DNA of 64,000 bases from assembly GCF_003002955.1 (NCBI RefSeq), contig NZ_PVTJ01000004.1, positions 248,001-312,000 of the forward strand, written 5' to 3'. Shown here in pieces: positions 25,948 through 35,208 of the stretch (positions are counted from its first letter, which is position 1; each line of letters opens with the position of its first letter). A model generated the notes under the pieces. The model did not search any database. It was not told the origin of the DNA and saw nothing but the letters and a program-made list of their open reading frames with translations. Origin of the DNA: Glycomyces artemisiae. GTDB lineage: Bacteria > Actinomycetota > Actinomycetes > Mycobacteriales > Micromonosporaceae. Position numbers and translations under genes: made by a program.

Positions 25948-27426
25948 CTACTCTCCGTTGCCTTCCAGTACTTGCTCCATCAGGTTTCCGGAGATCTCGG
26001 CGGCCTTCGCGGAGGCGCCGCTGCCGTAGGAGTCGAGGAACACGCAGACGGCCACCGCGGGCTCGCCGTCCTTGTCCATCGCCCAGCCGTGGAACCAGCC
26101 GTGGTCGGGCAGGGTGTTCTCGCTCGACGCGGACTGCTCGGCGGTGCCGGTCTTCCCGCCGACGGTGTAGCCGTCGATCGCCGCGCTGGAGCCGGTGCCG
26201 TTGTCGACCACGCCCTCCATGATCTTCTGGAGCTCCTCGGCGGTGTCGCCGTCGATGGCGCGCCCGGCCGAGTCCTCGGGGCCGTTCTGGACGGTCTCGC
26301 CCTTGGAGTCGGTGAGGGCCGCGATGATCTGCGGCTCCATGCGCTCGCCGCCGTTGGCGATCGTGGCGGCGATGATCGCGTTCTGGAGGACCGTCTCCTT
26401 CACGTCCTGCTGGCCGATGCACGCCTGGGCGCGGAACGCGTCCTCGGAGAGGTCGCCGGTCTCCGACGCGACCGAGGTCAGCGGCGTCTGGAACGCCTCG
26501 CCGAACCCGAAGTTCGCGGCCATGTCGGCGATCTGGTCGGAGGAGAGCTCCTCGACGCACAGCCGCGCGAACGTGGTGTTGCACGACTTCGCGAACGCCT
26601 CCGCGAGCGTGTACTCCTGGTTCGGGCACTGGTCGGAGGAGTTGGTGATGGTGTGGTCGGTGTTCGGGGCCGTGTACTCGTTGCCGGCGGGGACCATCGT
26701 GTCGGCGTCGGCGCCCATGTCCTCGATGAGGGCCGCGGCCACGATCGTCTTGAACGTCGACCCGGGCGGGTAGAAGTTCGAGCGGGTGCGGTCGAGCGCC
26801 GGGTTGTCCCCGCCTTCGCCCTCCTCGGCGATGAGGTCGGCCCAGGCCGCGGTGGCGGTGTCGCCGTCGTTGGAGGACACGTCGGTGGGGTTCCAGCCGG
26901 GGTAGGACGCCTGCGCGAGGATCTGCCCGGTCTGCGGGTCGATCACGACGGCGCCGCCCTTGACGCCGGAGTCGGCGAGCGCGTCGTACGCGGCCTGCTG
27001 GAGCGCCGGGTCGATCGTGGTGACGACGTTCCCGCCGGGCTTCTGGTCCTTCTTCACGGTGGCCCAGAAGTCGTCGAAGGCGAGGAGCGAGCTGGAGCCG
27101 TTGAGGATCGAGTTCTCGGCCTCTTCGAGGTTCGTGGCGCCGTAGATGAACGACTTGTAGCCGGTGATGTTCGCGAACGCGTCGCCCTCGGGGTACTGGC
27201 GCTCGTAGACGTAGAAGTCGCCGTCGGTCTCGACCGACTGGGCGATGACGGTGTCGCCCGCGAGGATCTGGCCGCGCGGCACCGAGTACTCGGAGACGAG
27301 CGCGCGGGCGTCGAGCTGGCCCTGGTAGTCGTCGTGGTGGAAGAAGCCCACCCAGGTGACCTGGGCGATGAGGGCGCCCAGCAGGATGAGCGCGAGGACG
27401 CCGGTGCGGCGCAGGGCCGGGTTCAT
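25948..27426 (-). CDS. pbpA: Class B penicillin-binding protein (transpeptidase)
   Basis: 492 residues. One N-terminal membrane helix (about 8-28) is followed by a dimerisation region and the transpeptidase domain. The active-site motifs are S223-T-F-K226, S281-C-N283 and K425-T-G427, all intact. The size and position after rodA match mycobacterial PbpA, the class B enzyme paired with the RodA glycosyltransferase. It cross-links peptidoglycan on the outer side of the membrane. Its ATG overlaps the rodA stop (ATGA). The catalytic domain contains several extra Cys residues (C267, C282, C290, C336), so disulfides are possible. Confidence 0.95.
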   Translation of the reverse strand: MNPALRRTGVLALILLGALIAQVTWVGFFHHDDYQGQLDARALVSEYSVPRGQILAGDTVIAQSVETDGDFYVYERQYPEGDAFANITGYKSFIYGATNLEEAENSILNGSSSLLAFDDFWATVKKDQKPGGNVVTTIDPALQQAAYDALADSGVKGGAVVIDPQTGQILAQASYPGWNPTDVSSNDGDTATAAWADLIAEEGEGGDNPALDRTRSNFYPPGSTFKTIVAAALIEDMGADADTMVPAGNEYTAPNTDHTITNSSDQCPNQEYTLAEAFAKSCNTTFARLCVEELSSDQIADMAANFGFGEAFQTPLTSVASETGDLSEDAFRAQACIGQQDVKETVLQNAIIAATIANGGERMEPQIIAALTDSKGETVQNGPEDSAGRAIDGDTAEELQKIMEGVVDNGTGSSAAIDGYTVGGKTGTAEQSASSENTLPDHGWFHGWAMDKDGEPAVAVCVFLDSYGSGASAKAAEISGNLMEQVLEGNGE

Positions 27427-29345
27427 CGGCCGCCCTCCTTGTTCTCGGTTCGCGGGTCGAACGCCGAAGGCGGCGGCGGGGGCGGGGTCTGGGGGGCGGG
27501 GCGCGTCGGGGGCCGCTGCGGGTCGCTCCCGGGCGGGCCGTAGGCGGAGCCGGGCGGCGGGGGCGGGGTCTGCGGCCGGTACGGCTGCGTGCCGGGCCCC
27601 TGCGGCGAGCCTGGGCCCGCGGGCGGCGAGTACGGGGCCGTCGGGCTGCCGGGGCCGGGCGGCGGCGAGTACGGCCCGGTCGCTCCCGGCGGCGAGGACG
27701 GGCCCTGGCGGGTCGGGGAGACGACGTCCTCCTCCACGGTGCCGCCGGGTCCGGGCCCGCCGGAGCCGGGGAGGTGCCCGGGGATGATGAGCTCGGTGGG
27801 CTGGTCGCCGCCGGGGATCGGGCCGGAGTCCATGACGCCCGCGGCGGCCGCCTTCTCGGCCTCCTCGGCGGCGCGCTTGGCGGCCTGCTCGGCGAGGAAC
27901 TCCGGCGGGGCCTCGGTCTTCATGAGGCCGTAGGACGCCTGCCAGGGCTTGCGCGCGTCGTCGGAGACGCGCAGCAGCAGGCCCACGAGCAGCCAGGAGC
28001 CGACGAGCGAGGAGCCGCCCGCGGCGAGGAACGTGGTGGTCTGGCCGGTCATGGGGATGAGCCCGGTGACGCCGCCGAACACGACGAACAGCTGGAACGC
28101 CACCAGGAACGCCAGGCCCCCGGCGAGGAGCTTCCCGAACAGGTCCCGCGACATGATGCCGGTCTTGAAGCCGCGCTCCACGAGCACCGCGTACAGCAGG
28201 AGGATCGCGACGAGCCCGATGAGGCCGACCTCCTCGCCGATCGCGGCGAGGATGAAGTCCGACTCGGAGGCGGGGATGCGGTTCGGGTTGCCCGAGCCGG
28301 GCCCGTTCCCGAGGAGCCCGCCCGAGTTGAGGGCGACCAGGCCCTGCACGAGCTGGTACGAGGAGGTGACCGGGTCGTCGACGTACTTCCACGGGTCGAG
28401 CCAGATGGCAACGCGCACTTGGAGGTGCGAGAAGAACGGGTAGATCGCGATGCAGCCGCCGATGAACATGGTGAGGCCGATGAGGATCCACGACGCGCGC
28501 CGCGTCGCCATGTACAGCATCGAGAGGAAGATCGCGAACAGCAGCAGCGAGGTGCCGAGGTCGCGTTCGAAGATGAGCATGAGGAGGCTCGCGGCCCACA
28601 CGATCACGATGGGGCCCAGGTCCTTCATGCGCGGCAGCTGGAGGCCGAGGATCTTCTTCCCCGCCACCGACAGCATGTCGCGCTTGCGCACCAGGTACAC
28701 CGCGAAGAAGATCAGCAGCATCAGCTTCGCGAACTCGCTGGGCTGCACCGAGAACGACCCGAAGCGGATCCAGTTCTTCGAGCCGCCCGACTCCGAGATG
28801 GACGCGGGCAGGAAGCCCGGCAGCGCCGCGAGCGCGATGCCCGCGAACAGGAGGATGTACGCGTAGCCGCGGAGCATCCGGTGGTTGCGGACCACCGCGA
28901 GCAGCACGGTCATGAGCACGACCGCGGCCATGTAGTACATGAGCTGGCGCCCGCCCTGGCCGCCGAACACGCCCGCGTCCTGCGGGAGCGCGTTGTCGGT
29001 GATCGCGGTGCGGTCGATGCGGCGGATGTAGACGATGCCGATGCCGGTGAGGAACGCGGCGACCGGCACGAACAGCGGGTCGGCGTAGGGGGCGAGGAAC
29101 TTCACGGCCGTCCACGCGCACATGGACACCGCGAAGATGAGCAGCGGCAGCGTGAACGTGACCGAGGTGGTCTCCCCGACGTTGAGCGCCAGGTCGATCG
29201 TGAGCTGGAAGCAGAAGATCCCGATGCCGCCCATGAGGAGCATGACGATCTCGCGGCCGATGCGCTTGGGCATTCCCGACAGCGGCGTCAGCGGCGTCTC
29301 CGACGGCGCCACCGGCCGGGCGGTGGCCGACATGGGCTGGGCCAT
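27423..29345 (-). CDS. rodA: RodA/FtsW-family peptidoglycan glycosyltransferase with Pro-rich C-terminus
   Basis: 640 residues from ATG 29345 with AGGGGA upstream; a longer frame to 29414 is not supported. The SEDS domain has about ten helices. Its hallmark segments are 'SGGSKNWIRFG', 'QPSEFAKLML', 'ERDLGTSLLLF' (with the catalytic-type Asp) and 'SESDFILAAIGEEVG'. From about residue 485 a cytoplasmic tail of over 150 residues is almost entirely Pro/Gly/Ser, much longer than in mycobacterial RodA, and could bind cytoskeletal or FHA partners. SEDS proteins polymerise lipid II together with a class B PBP; the cognate pbpA overlaps its end. Confidence 0.94.
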   Translation of the reverse strand: MAQPMSATARPVAPSETPLTPLSGMPKRIGREIVMLLMGGIGIFCFQLTIDLALNVGETTSVTFTLPLLIFAVSMCAWTAVKFLAPYADPLFVPVAAFLTGIGIVYIRRIDRTAITDNALPQDAGVFGGQGGRQLMYYMAAVVLMTVLLAVVRNHRMLRGYAYILLFAGIALAALPGFLPASISESGGSKNWIRFGSFSVQPSEFAKLMLLIFFAVYLVRKRDMLSVAGKKILGLQLPRMKDLGPIVIVWAASLLMLIFERDLGTSLLLFAIFLSMLYMATRRASWILIGLTMFIGGCIAIYPFFSHLQVRVAIWLDPWKYVDDPVTSSYQLVQGLVALNSGGLLGNGPGSGNPNRIPASESDFILAAIGEEVGLIGLVAILLLYAVLVERGFKTGIMSRDLFGKLLAGGLAFLVAFQLFVVFGGVTGLIPMTGQTTTFLAAGGSSLVGSWLLVGLLLRVSDDARKPWQASYGLMKTEAPPEFLAEQAAKRAAEEAEKAAAAGVMDSGPIPGGDQPTELIIPGHLPGSGGPGPGGTVEEDVVSPTRQGPSSPPGATGPYSPPPGPGSPTAPYSPPAGPGSPQGPGTQPYRPQTPPPPPGSAYGPPGSDPQRPPTRPAPQTPPPPPPSAFDPRTENKEGGR

Positions 29346-29423
29346 CGGTTCCCCTAGCGTCTCGAAGTGATCAGGGCGCCCCCGCGCCGGTCCGTCTGCG
29401 CTGTGAGCGTACAACGGTGGCGC

Positions 29424-30704
29424 TCAGTCGTCGCGGCAGTCCTTCGAAGCGGTCGGCACCGCCTCAGTGTCCGAAACGGAGCACAGCGGGTCGAGGTTCG
29501 CATTGGACGCGGACGGGTCGGTCAGCTCGGCGAGCTCCTCCTCCGCGGCGGCCTGGTCGCCGACGCGGATGCCGTCCTCCAGGTCCGCCTCGACCGCGTC
29601 GGTCGCCTCGGAGGCGGGCCGCTCGGACTCGATGTCCAGCCAGGCCGCGCGCAGCCCGGCGACCTCAAAAGGGAGGCCCCGGTAGACGCTTATGTTGCCC
29701 GCGTCCGAGACCCCGATGAAGTACTGCGTGCGCGCCCACCACGCGCCCGCGCCGGCCGCGAGGACCAGCACGATCAGGCAGGACAGGACCGTCCGCCACA
29801 CCCGGCCGCGCTTCTTCGCCTTCTTCCCGTCCTCGGACGGCTCGGCGCCGTCGGCGCGCAGGTTGACGGTCTCGTCGCCGCCCGCGTCGCCGTCGTCCTT
29901 GACGGCCCGCAGCACCGCGGTGTCGGACTCGGCGAGGCGCTGGTCGGCGGCCGCGCCGCCGATGATCTGGCGCTGCTCGCCCGGGTCCTCCTCGACGACG
30001 TCGGCGATGAGCACCGTGACGTTGTCGGGGGCGCCCGCGTCGAGGGCCTGCTGCACGAGCGTCTCGGCGGCCTCCTGCGGCGTGGCCGCGCTCTGGAGGG
30101 TCCGCGCGATGTCCGCGTCCGAGACGGGCCCGGAGAGGCCGTCCGAGCACAGCAGCAGCCGGTCCCCGGCGACGCCCTTGATGGTCTGGAACGCGGGCTC
30201 GACCTCGGAGGCGCCCAGCGCGCGCAGCAGCAGCGAGCGCTGCGGGTGCCGCTCGGCCTCCTCGGCGGTGATGCGGCCTTCGTCGACGAGCATCTGCACG
30301 TACGTGTCGTCGACGGTGACCTGCTCGAACCCGCCCTCGCGGAGCCGGTACGCCCGCGAGTCGCCGATGTGCACCAGGTTGAACCACTCGCCGTCGAACC
30401 ACAGGGCCGTGAGCGTGGTGCCCATGCCCTCCTTCTGCGGGTCGTCGGCGACGCAGCGGCGGATCGCGCGGTTGGCGTCCGCGACGGCGTCCGCGAGCTC
30501 GTCGACCACCGAGTCCGGCGGCGGAGGGACGTCCAGCCGGGCCACGGTGTTGATGACGATCGCGGAGGCGAGGTCACCGGCGGCCATGCCGCCCATGCCG
30601 TCGGCCACCGCGATGAAGTGGGACCCGGCGAACACCGAGTCCTGGTTGCCTTGCCTCACCACACCGCGGTCGGAGACGGCCGCGTATCGCAGGTGCAAAC
30701 TCAT
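29424..30704 (-). CDS. pstP: PP2C-family Ser/Thr phosphatase, membrane anchored
   Basis: 426 residues. The N-terminal ~235 residues are a PP2C domain: 'SDRGVVRQGNQDS', 'VADGMGGMAAGD' (metal-binding Asp), 'VHIGDSRAYRL', 'LLLCSDGLSG' and 'APDNVTVLI'. An acidic linker leads to a membrane helix at about 302-322. The extracytoplasmic part (about 100 residues) is acidic and ends with Cys408 and Cys423. It reverses phosphorylation by the PknA/PknB kinases encoded downstream and acts on PBPs and FHA proteins. It lies between fhaB and rodA, as in mycobacteria. Confidence 0.95.
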   Translation of the reverse strand: MSLHLRYAAVSDRGVVRQGNQDSVFAGSHFIAVADGMGGMAAGDLASAIVINTVARLDVPPPPDSVVDELADAVADANRAIRRCVADDPQKEGMGTTLTALWFDGEWFNLVHIGDSRAYRLREGGFEQVTVDDTYVQMLVDEGRITAEEAERHPQRSLLLRALGASEVEPAFQTIKGVAGDRLLLCSDGLSGPVSDADIARTLQSAATPQEAAETLVQQALDAGAPDNVTVLIADVVEEDPGEQRQIIGGAAADQRLAESDTAVLRAVKDDGDAGGDETVNLRADGAEPSEDGKKAKKRGRVWRTVLSCLIVLVLAAGAGAWWARTQYFIGVSDAGNISVYRGLPFEVAGLRAAWLDIESERPASEATDAVEADLEDGIRVGDQAAAEEELAELTDPSASNANLDPLCSVSDTEAVPTASKDCRDD

Positions 30705-30774
30705 GTATCAACCGCCGTAGCGCGGGGCACGCCCGCTGATCGATGCCGACATCGCCGCGTCATTCGCTCGGGTC

Positions 30775-31257
30775 TCAGGGGCGCAGCTCGAAGGAGGAGC
30801 GCCCGATCCGGATGGGCACCCCGAGCGGGACCGGCGTGGGTGCAGTGACTCTAGCGCGGCCGAGGTAGGTGCCGTTCGTGGAGCCCATGTCCTCGACCAC
30901 CCACTGGCCGTCCAGGGGCCGCACGCGCGCGTGCCGGTTCGACGCGAAGTCGTCCCGGATGACGATCGTCGAGTCGGCCGCCCGCCCGATCGAGATCGGC
31001 TGCCCCGACAGCACGAACCGGCGGCCCTGGAGCTCCCCGGTCGTCACCACCAGCCACTGGGCGGCCTGCGCCTGCTGCGGGGCCGCGCCGCGCCCCGGGG
31101 CCGGCGGCGCCGACACCGGGCCCGCGCCCGGCCCGGCCGCGGCCGGGCGGCGCTGGGCGAGGAGGTCCCGCGTGATCGTCCGGGCCGCCGCGAACACGAA
31201 CAGCCACAGCAGCACCAGGAAACCGAACCGGGCGACGGTCTGGACTATCTCAGGCAT
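30775..31257 (-). CDS. fhaB: FHA-domain membrane protein (FhaB/FipA)
   Basis: 160 residues. One N-terminal membrane helix (about 10-28), a Pro/Ala-rich linker, and a C-terminal FHA domain with 'SIGRAADSTIVI', 'SNRHARV' and 'STNGTYLG', the phosphothreonine-binding residues (Arg, Ser, Asn). The ATG follows GGGAG. FhaB binds phosphorylated partners made by PknA/PknB and links them to wall synthesis and division. There is 70 bp to pstP, so they are probably cotranscribed. Confidence 0.94.
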   Translation of the reverse strand: MPEIVQTVARFGFLVLLWLFVFAAARTITRDLLAQRRPAAAGPGAGPVSAPPAPGRGAAPQQAQAAQWLVVTTGELQGRRFVLSGQPISIGRAADSTIVIRDDFASNRHARVRPLDGQWVVEDMGSTNGTYLGRARVTAPTPVPLGVPIRIGRSSFELRP

Positions 31258-31401
31258 TCGGTGCTCCCAGCGGATGAACGAACGGTCTCAGACACGGTAG
31301 CCCACCGGCGCGCGCCCCAGCAGGCGAGCCGCCGAAGGCGCCCGGTCATCCCACCGCTACCTATATGGGCCCGTGGGCTTCTCGATATCCGGAAACGACG
31401 G

Positions 31402-31427
31402 CGCCCCGATCCATGCGGATCGGGGCG
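31402..31427 (-). terminator. Hairpin between fhaA and fhaB
   Basis: cgccccgatcc / ggatcggggcg, a perfect 11-bp stem with a 4-base loop, 18 bp beyond the fhaA stop. A TCGTTTCC tail follows on the minus strand. It implies that fhaA can be transcribed separately from the fhaB-pstP-rodA genes. Confidence 0.6.
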
Positions 31428-31444
31428 GGCCGTTCGTGCGCGGA

Positions 31445-32158
31445 CTACCCCGCCTGGAGGGTGAGGGAGGTCGTCCCGATCTGGATGACGTCGCCGGGCT
31501 GCATGGAGACGGTGGCGATCCGCTGGCCGTTCACCAGGGTGCCGTTCGTCGAGCCGAGGTCGGTGACCGACACCTGGCGGCCGTCGAAGTCCACCCGGAC
31601 ATGGCGCCGCGAGATCCCCACGTCGGGGAGGCGGATCTGCGCCTGCTCGCCGCGGCCGATCACCGTGGCGCCGTGGGCGACCGTGAACTGGCGGCCGTCG
31701 GCGGTCACCAGCACCGGGCCCGTCGGGGCCTGCGGGTGCGCGGGGCCGTAGCCGCCGCCCGACACCGGCTGGTCGACGCCCTCGTTCAGCGCCGCGACCT
31801 CGGCGGTCACGCGGAACATGCCCGTGTCCAGGCCCTCGCCGCGCTCGATCTCGACGATCACGTCGCCGTAGACGGTCCAGCCGTTCTCGCCGATGAACTC
31901 GGCCTGCGACTGGGCGAGCTCCTGCGCCAGCGCGGCCGCGTACGGCGCGAGCCGGTCGTGGTCCGGCGGCGAGAGGTCGATGACGTATCGGTTCGGCACC
32001 AGCACGCGGCCACCGGCGAGGACCGCCTTGTGGGTCTCCGCCTCGCGCTGCATGGCGCTGGCGATCTCGACCGGGTGCACAACGCCCTTGAACATCTTGT
32101 TGAAGGTGCCCTCGAACAGGCCCTCCAGTTGTTTTTCCAAGCGTTGCAGAACGCTCAC
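31445..32158 (-). CDS. fhaA: DUF3662/FHA-domain protein (FhaA)
   Basis: 237 residues from GTG 32158, which has a very strong GAGGAGGGGAG ribosome site; the in-frame ATG farther upstream would place that site inside the gene. The N-terminal DUF3662 domain begins 'VSVLQRLEKQLEGLFEGTF'. The FHA domain is C-terminal: 'TVIGRGEQAQIRL', 'SRRHVRVDF' and 'GSTNGTLVNG'. The Pro/Gln-rich linker found in mycobacterial FhaA is short here, so the protein is less than half its usual length. FhaA binds the pseudokinase MviN and other phosphorylated partners at the membrane and regulates peptidoglycan synthesis. Confidence 0.93.
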   Translation of the reverse strand: MSVLQRLEKQLEGLFEGTFNKMFKGVVHPVEIASAMQREAETHKAVLAGGRVLVPNRYVIDLSPPDHDRLAPYAAALAQELAQSQAEFIGENGWTVYGDVIVEIERGEGLDTGMFRVTAEVAALNEGVDQPVSGGGYGPAHPQAPTGPVLVTADGRQFTVAHGATVIGRGEQAQIRLPDVGISRRHVRVDFDGRQVSVTDLGSTNGTLVNGQRIATVSMQPGDVIQIGTTSLTLQAG

Positions 32159-32384
32159 CGGTTCTCCCCTCCTCGTCATGTCCTCGTCATGGCGTTGCGA
32201 GGACGCACTACGCGTCGACTTCCGATGGTATCGGCTGCCTTCACGCGACGGCGAGGGGTTGAGACGCAACCGCCTCGCGAGTCGCTTTCATATCGTCTGA
32301 TCGGGTGAGGCCCGTGTCGGCCGGTAGTACCGAATGTCGGGAAGGTCAGGCAGGGGTCGGTGGCGGCGGCGGGACGAGGCGCGT

Positions 32385-32738
32385 ATGGTGACGCGGGTGA
32401 CAGATCGCGACTTCAGCTCATTCGTCCGGGACGTGCGCAAACGCGCCCACGTCTCGTTCCGCGAGCTCTCCGACTCCGCCGGGGTCTCGAACCCCTACCT
32501 CCAGGGCGAGCGCGGCGTCCGCCGCCCCTCCGGCGCGGTCCTCCGCCAGCTCGCGCTGGCGCTGCGCATGACCACCCCGATCATGTACCTCCGCGCCTCC
32601 GTCGGCAGCGGCGAGGACGGCGGCTCCGCGACGCCCCTGGCGATCGCCACCGACCGCGAGCTCACCGCCCGCCAGAAGCAGACCCTCACCGAGATGTACG
32701 AGGCCTTCTGCGACCAGAACGAGCGCACCGCCAAGTAG
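32385..32738 (+). CDS. Small XRE-type helix-turn-helix regulator
   Basis: 117 residues from ATG 32385 (GTG 32397 is an alternative). A HTH_XRE-like domain covers residues about 8-75, with 'FRELSDSAGVSNPYLQGERGVRRPS' as the helix-turn-helix. The C-terminus is a helical tail ending 'YEAFCDQNERTAK'. It is divergent from fhaA across a 226-bp gap that must hold both promoters, so it may regulate itself or fhaA. Proteins of this size with 'SNPYLSQIERG' helices are common in actinobacteria, where many lack a defined role. Confidence 0.82.
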   Translation: MVTRVTDRDFSSFVRDVRKRAHVSFRELSDSAGVSNPYLQGERGVRRPSGAVLRQLALALRMTTPIMYLRASVGSGEDGGSATPLAIATDRELTARQKQTLTEMYEAFCDQNERTAK

Positions 32739-32745
32739 GACCGGC

Positions 32746-32770
32746 TCCGGGCGCCGGTGGGGCGCCCGGA
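32746..32770. terminator. Bidirectional terminator between XRE gene and pat
   Basis: tccgggcgcc / ggcgcccgga with a 5-base loop sits in the 42-bp gap between two convergent genes. There is no T-run on either side. Confidence 0.5.
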
Positions 32771-32780
32771 TCAGCGCACG

Positions 32781-33836
32781 TCACTCTTTGACGAACGACC
32801 GCAGCGCCTCAAGGATCGCGTCGTTGTCCTCGGGCAGGCCGACGGTCACCCGCACCCCGTCGCCCGCGAAGGGCCGCACCAGGATGCCGCGCGCCTCGCA
32901 GTGCGCCGCGAACTCGACCGCGCGCTCCCCCAGCGGCAGCCAGAAGAAGTTCGCCTGCGTCTCCGGCACGTCGGGCACCAGTTCCCTTGCGGCCGTGACG
33001 ACCCGCTTGCGCTCGGAGGTCACCAGCGCGACCCGGCGCCGCATCTCGTCCTCGGCCGCCAACGCCGCGAGCGCCGCCGCCTGGCCGGGTCCGTTGACCG
33101 CGAACGGGATCACGCACCGCCGCACCGCGTCCGCGACGTCGGGCCGCGCGATCATGTAGCCGATGCGCAGGCCCGCGAGGCCCCACGCCTTCGAGAACGT
33201 GCGGAACACGACCGCGTTCGGCCGGTCCCCGTACCGCTCGATGCCGTCCGGCAGCGACGGGTCGGTCACGAACTCCCGGTACGCCTCGTCGAGCACGACG
33301 AGCACCGATTCCGGCACCGCCGCGAAGACCCGGTCGATCTCCTCGGCGCTCAGCGCCGGCCCGGTCGGGTTGTTCGGGGTGCACAGGATGACCGCCCGCG
33401 TGTTCGGCCCGACGGCCGCGATCATCGCGTCCACGTCGTGCCCGTGCTCGGCGGTGTTCGGCACCTGGACGGACTTCAGCCCCGCCACAGTCGCGGCGAT
33501 GGGATACGCCTCGAAGGACCGCCACGAGTAGACGACCTCGCTCCCCGGGCTCGCGATCGACTGGAGGAGGTGGCCGATGAGGGCCACCGATCCGGTGCCG
33601 GTGGCGATCCGCTCGGCGTCGACGCCGAGGCGCTTCGACAGCTCGCCGCGCAGCAGCGTCACGCCCATGTCGGGGTAGCGGTGCACATCCGCGGCCGCGT
33701 CCGCGATCGCGTCGGCGACCCCGGGGAGCGGCCCGTACGGGACCTCGTTGCTGGAGAGCTTGAGCGCGTCGGGGAGCGCCTTGCCGGGGACGTAGCGGGG
33801 AATCGCCGCGAGGTCGTCGCGGATCGGTTCGGTCAT
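32781..33836 (-). CDS. pat: Aromatic amino acid aminotransferase / HisC-like (Pat)
   Basis: 351 residues of class I/II PLP-dependent aminotransferase. 'YVPGKALPDALKLSSNE' at the start and 'GSVALIGHLLQ' closely resemble mycobacterial Pat (PRK03321 group), as does 'YSWRSFEAYP'. 'TFSKAWGLAGLRIGYM' carries the PLP-binding Lys. 'CTPNNPTG' and 'VVLDEAYREFV' are the substrate and cofactor positions. Pat converts phenylpyruvate and related 2-oxo acids; the same fold is used by HisC for histidine synthesis. No his genes are near, which favours Pat. The ATG overlaps the RDD gene stop (ATGA). Confidence 0.88.
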   Translation of the reverse strand: MTEPIRDDLAAIPRYVPGKALPDALKLSSNEVPYGPLPGVADAIADAAADVHRYPDMGVTLLRGELSKRLGVDAERIATGTGSVALIGHLLQSIASPGSEVVYSWRSFEAYPIAATVAGLKSVQVPNTAEHGHDVDAMIAAVGPNTRAVILCTPNNPTGPALSAEEIDRVFAAVPESVLVVLDEAYREFVTDPSLPDGIERYGDRPNAVVFRTFSKAWGLAGLRIGYMIARPDVADAVRRCVIPFAVNGPGQAAALAALAAEDEMRRRVALVTSERKRVVTAARELVPDVPETQANFFWLPLGERAVEFAAHCEARGILVRPFAGDGVRVTVGLPEDNDAILEALRSFVKE

Positions 33837-34702
33837 GCTGCGGGCTCCTTTTGGGGTCCCGCCTCGACGACGGCCGTTCCCGGCGACTTGTCGTGGAGGC
33901 ATTGACGGAAGGGTTGGTCTCGGATGCACCATATCCCGTCCATGATCCAGAGGATCGCGCCGAACGGGAAGCACAGCAGCGGCAGCGCCGCGTACGACCA
34001 GCGCAGCAGCAGCCGCCCCCAGCCGAGCCCGGCGGGCGCGAGCGAGACGACCTTGATGCCCATGAGGCGCTTGCCGAGGGTCTGCCCGGAGTTGAGGGTC
34101 GCGGGGACCTCGTACGCGAACCACAGGCCGAGCGAGATGAGCAGGACCACCCACCACTGGTCGGAGGCGCGGGCGGGCAGCTGCACGTCGTTGGGGTCGT
34201 CGGCGGCGGCCATCTCCAGCACGTACGGCCAGACGGTCTGCATGAACTGGTAGATGAAGTAGCCGTTGACGACCGCGTTCAGCGCGATGAGGGCGATCGT
34301 GTCGACGATGCGGGCGACGAACCGCTGCCCGGGGTGGGCGAGCACGCGGCCTTCGAGGATGCGGTCGACGTCGATCCGGGAGATCCAGCCGACGGTGACG
34401 CCGAGGGACCGGATGGGGATCGTCCCTGGCGGCTGGACCGCGCCGGGCGTCCGCTGGATCACCTTCGGCGGCGGGCCCGAGCCGAAGCGCGGGTCCGGCG
34501 GGAGCTCCTGGACGCCGCGCTCGCGGGGTCCATCGTGGATCGTCGGTGGGAGGGGCTCCGGCTCGGGGTCGACCGGTTCGGGTTCGGCGGGCGGCTCTGC
34601 GCCCGCGGGGATCGGCTTCCCGACCCAGGCGGAGCCGTCCCAGTAGCGCTGGGTGGACGGGTCGGCGGGGTCGGCGTACCAGCCGGGTTCGATCGTGGTC
34701 AT
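33833..34702 (-). CDS. RDD-family membrane protein with N-terminal DUF2510
   Basis: 289 residues. It opens with a DUF2510 motif ('PGWYADPADPSTQRYWDGSAW'-type, residues about 6-27), then a Pro/Glu-rich linker. Residues about 130-275 are an RDD domain with three to four helices: 'GQRFVARIVDTIAL', 'NSGQTLGKRLMGIKVV' and the C-terminal 'QCLHDKSPGTAVV', the usual RDD ends with conserved Arg and Asp. The start is chosen because the DUF2510 motif begins at once; the ribosome site is weak. RDD proteins are thought to transport or sense ions or osmolytes, but this one cannot be assigned. It is coupled to pat. Confidence 0.85.
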   Translation of the reverse strand: MTTIEPGWYADPADPSTQRYWDGSAWVGKPIPAGAEPPAEPEPVDPEPEPLPPTIHDGPRERGVQELPPDPRFGSGPPPKVIQRTPGAVQPPGTIPIRSLGVTVGWISRIDVDRILEGRVLAHPGQRFVARIVDTIALIALNAVVNGYFIYQFMQTVWPYVLEMAAADDPNDVQLPARASDQWWVVLLISLGLWFAYEVPATLNSGQTLGKRLMGIKVVSLAPAGLGWGRLLLRWSYAALPLLCFPFGAILWIMDGIWCIRDQPFRQCLHDKSPGTAVVEAGPQKEPAA

Positions 34703-35208
34703 CGTGGCCCATTCTTGCAGCCGCGGCTGAAGGTTCCCAGTCAGTTCGGACACAGGTCGCTGGGAAAGGGACACCGGAGAGGGGCGGGACCGCTTGGCGG
34801 GCAAACGACACGGCCCAGTCGGTCAATAGCCTCGACTGGGCCGCACGCAACTTTCAGCACTTCCGACCGAGTTACCAAGCGTGAAGTCTTTTATAGCGGC
34901 GTCCTGCTCCTAGGCGCTGGACCCGCTGTGCCTCCCGACGGCTCAGGTCGCACGTGGGTGCTCGGCGGCGGTGCACGAATCCTTCCGATCTCTGGAGACC
35001 GTGTCCCCGGGAAGTCCTTCCGGATCCGTAACTCATTTCTACTCGTCTACTGACGGGTAGTAAACCCCTAACCCCAAAAAATCCGAACGGAGTTCTCGAA
35101 TCGACGAGGCCCCCGGCCGGTTCCCCTGATTCGGCACACGACGAGTGAGGTTTGCGTTACCTTGCGGGGCATCGGCGCCGCGCGCGCATCCGAGCCGAGG
35201 AGGGCACC
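34703..35208. other. 506-bp intergenic region without a gene
   Basis: No frame shows coding character. It contains an inverted repeat (ggcccagtcg at 34812-34821 and cgactgggcc at 34833-34842) and a lower-GC stretch around 34870-35090 with CTTTTATAG and CCCCAAAAAATCC. It must hold the promoters for the divergent RDD-pat and DUF4190 genes. Confidence 0.5.
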
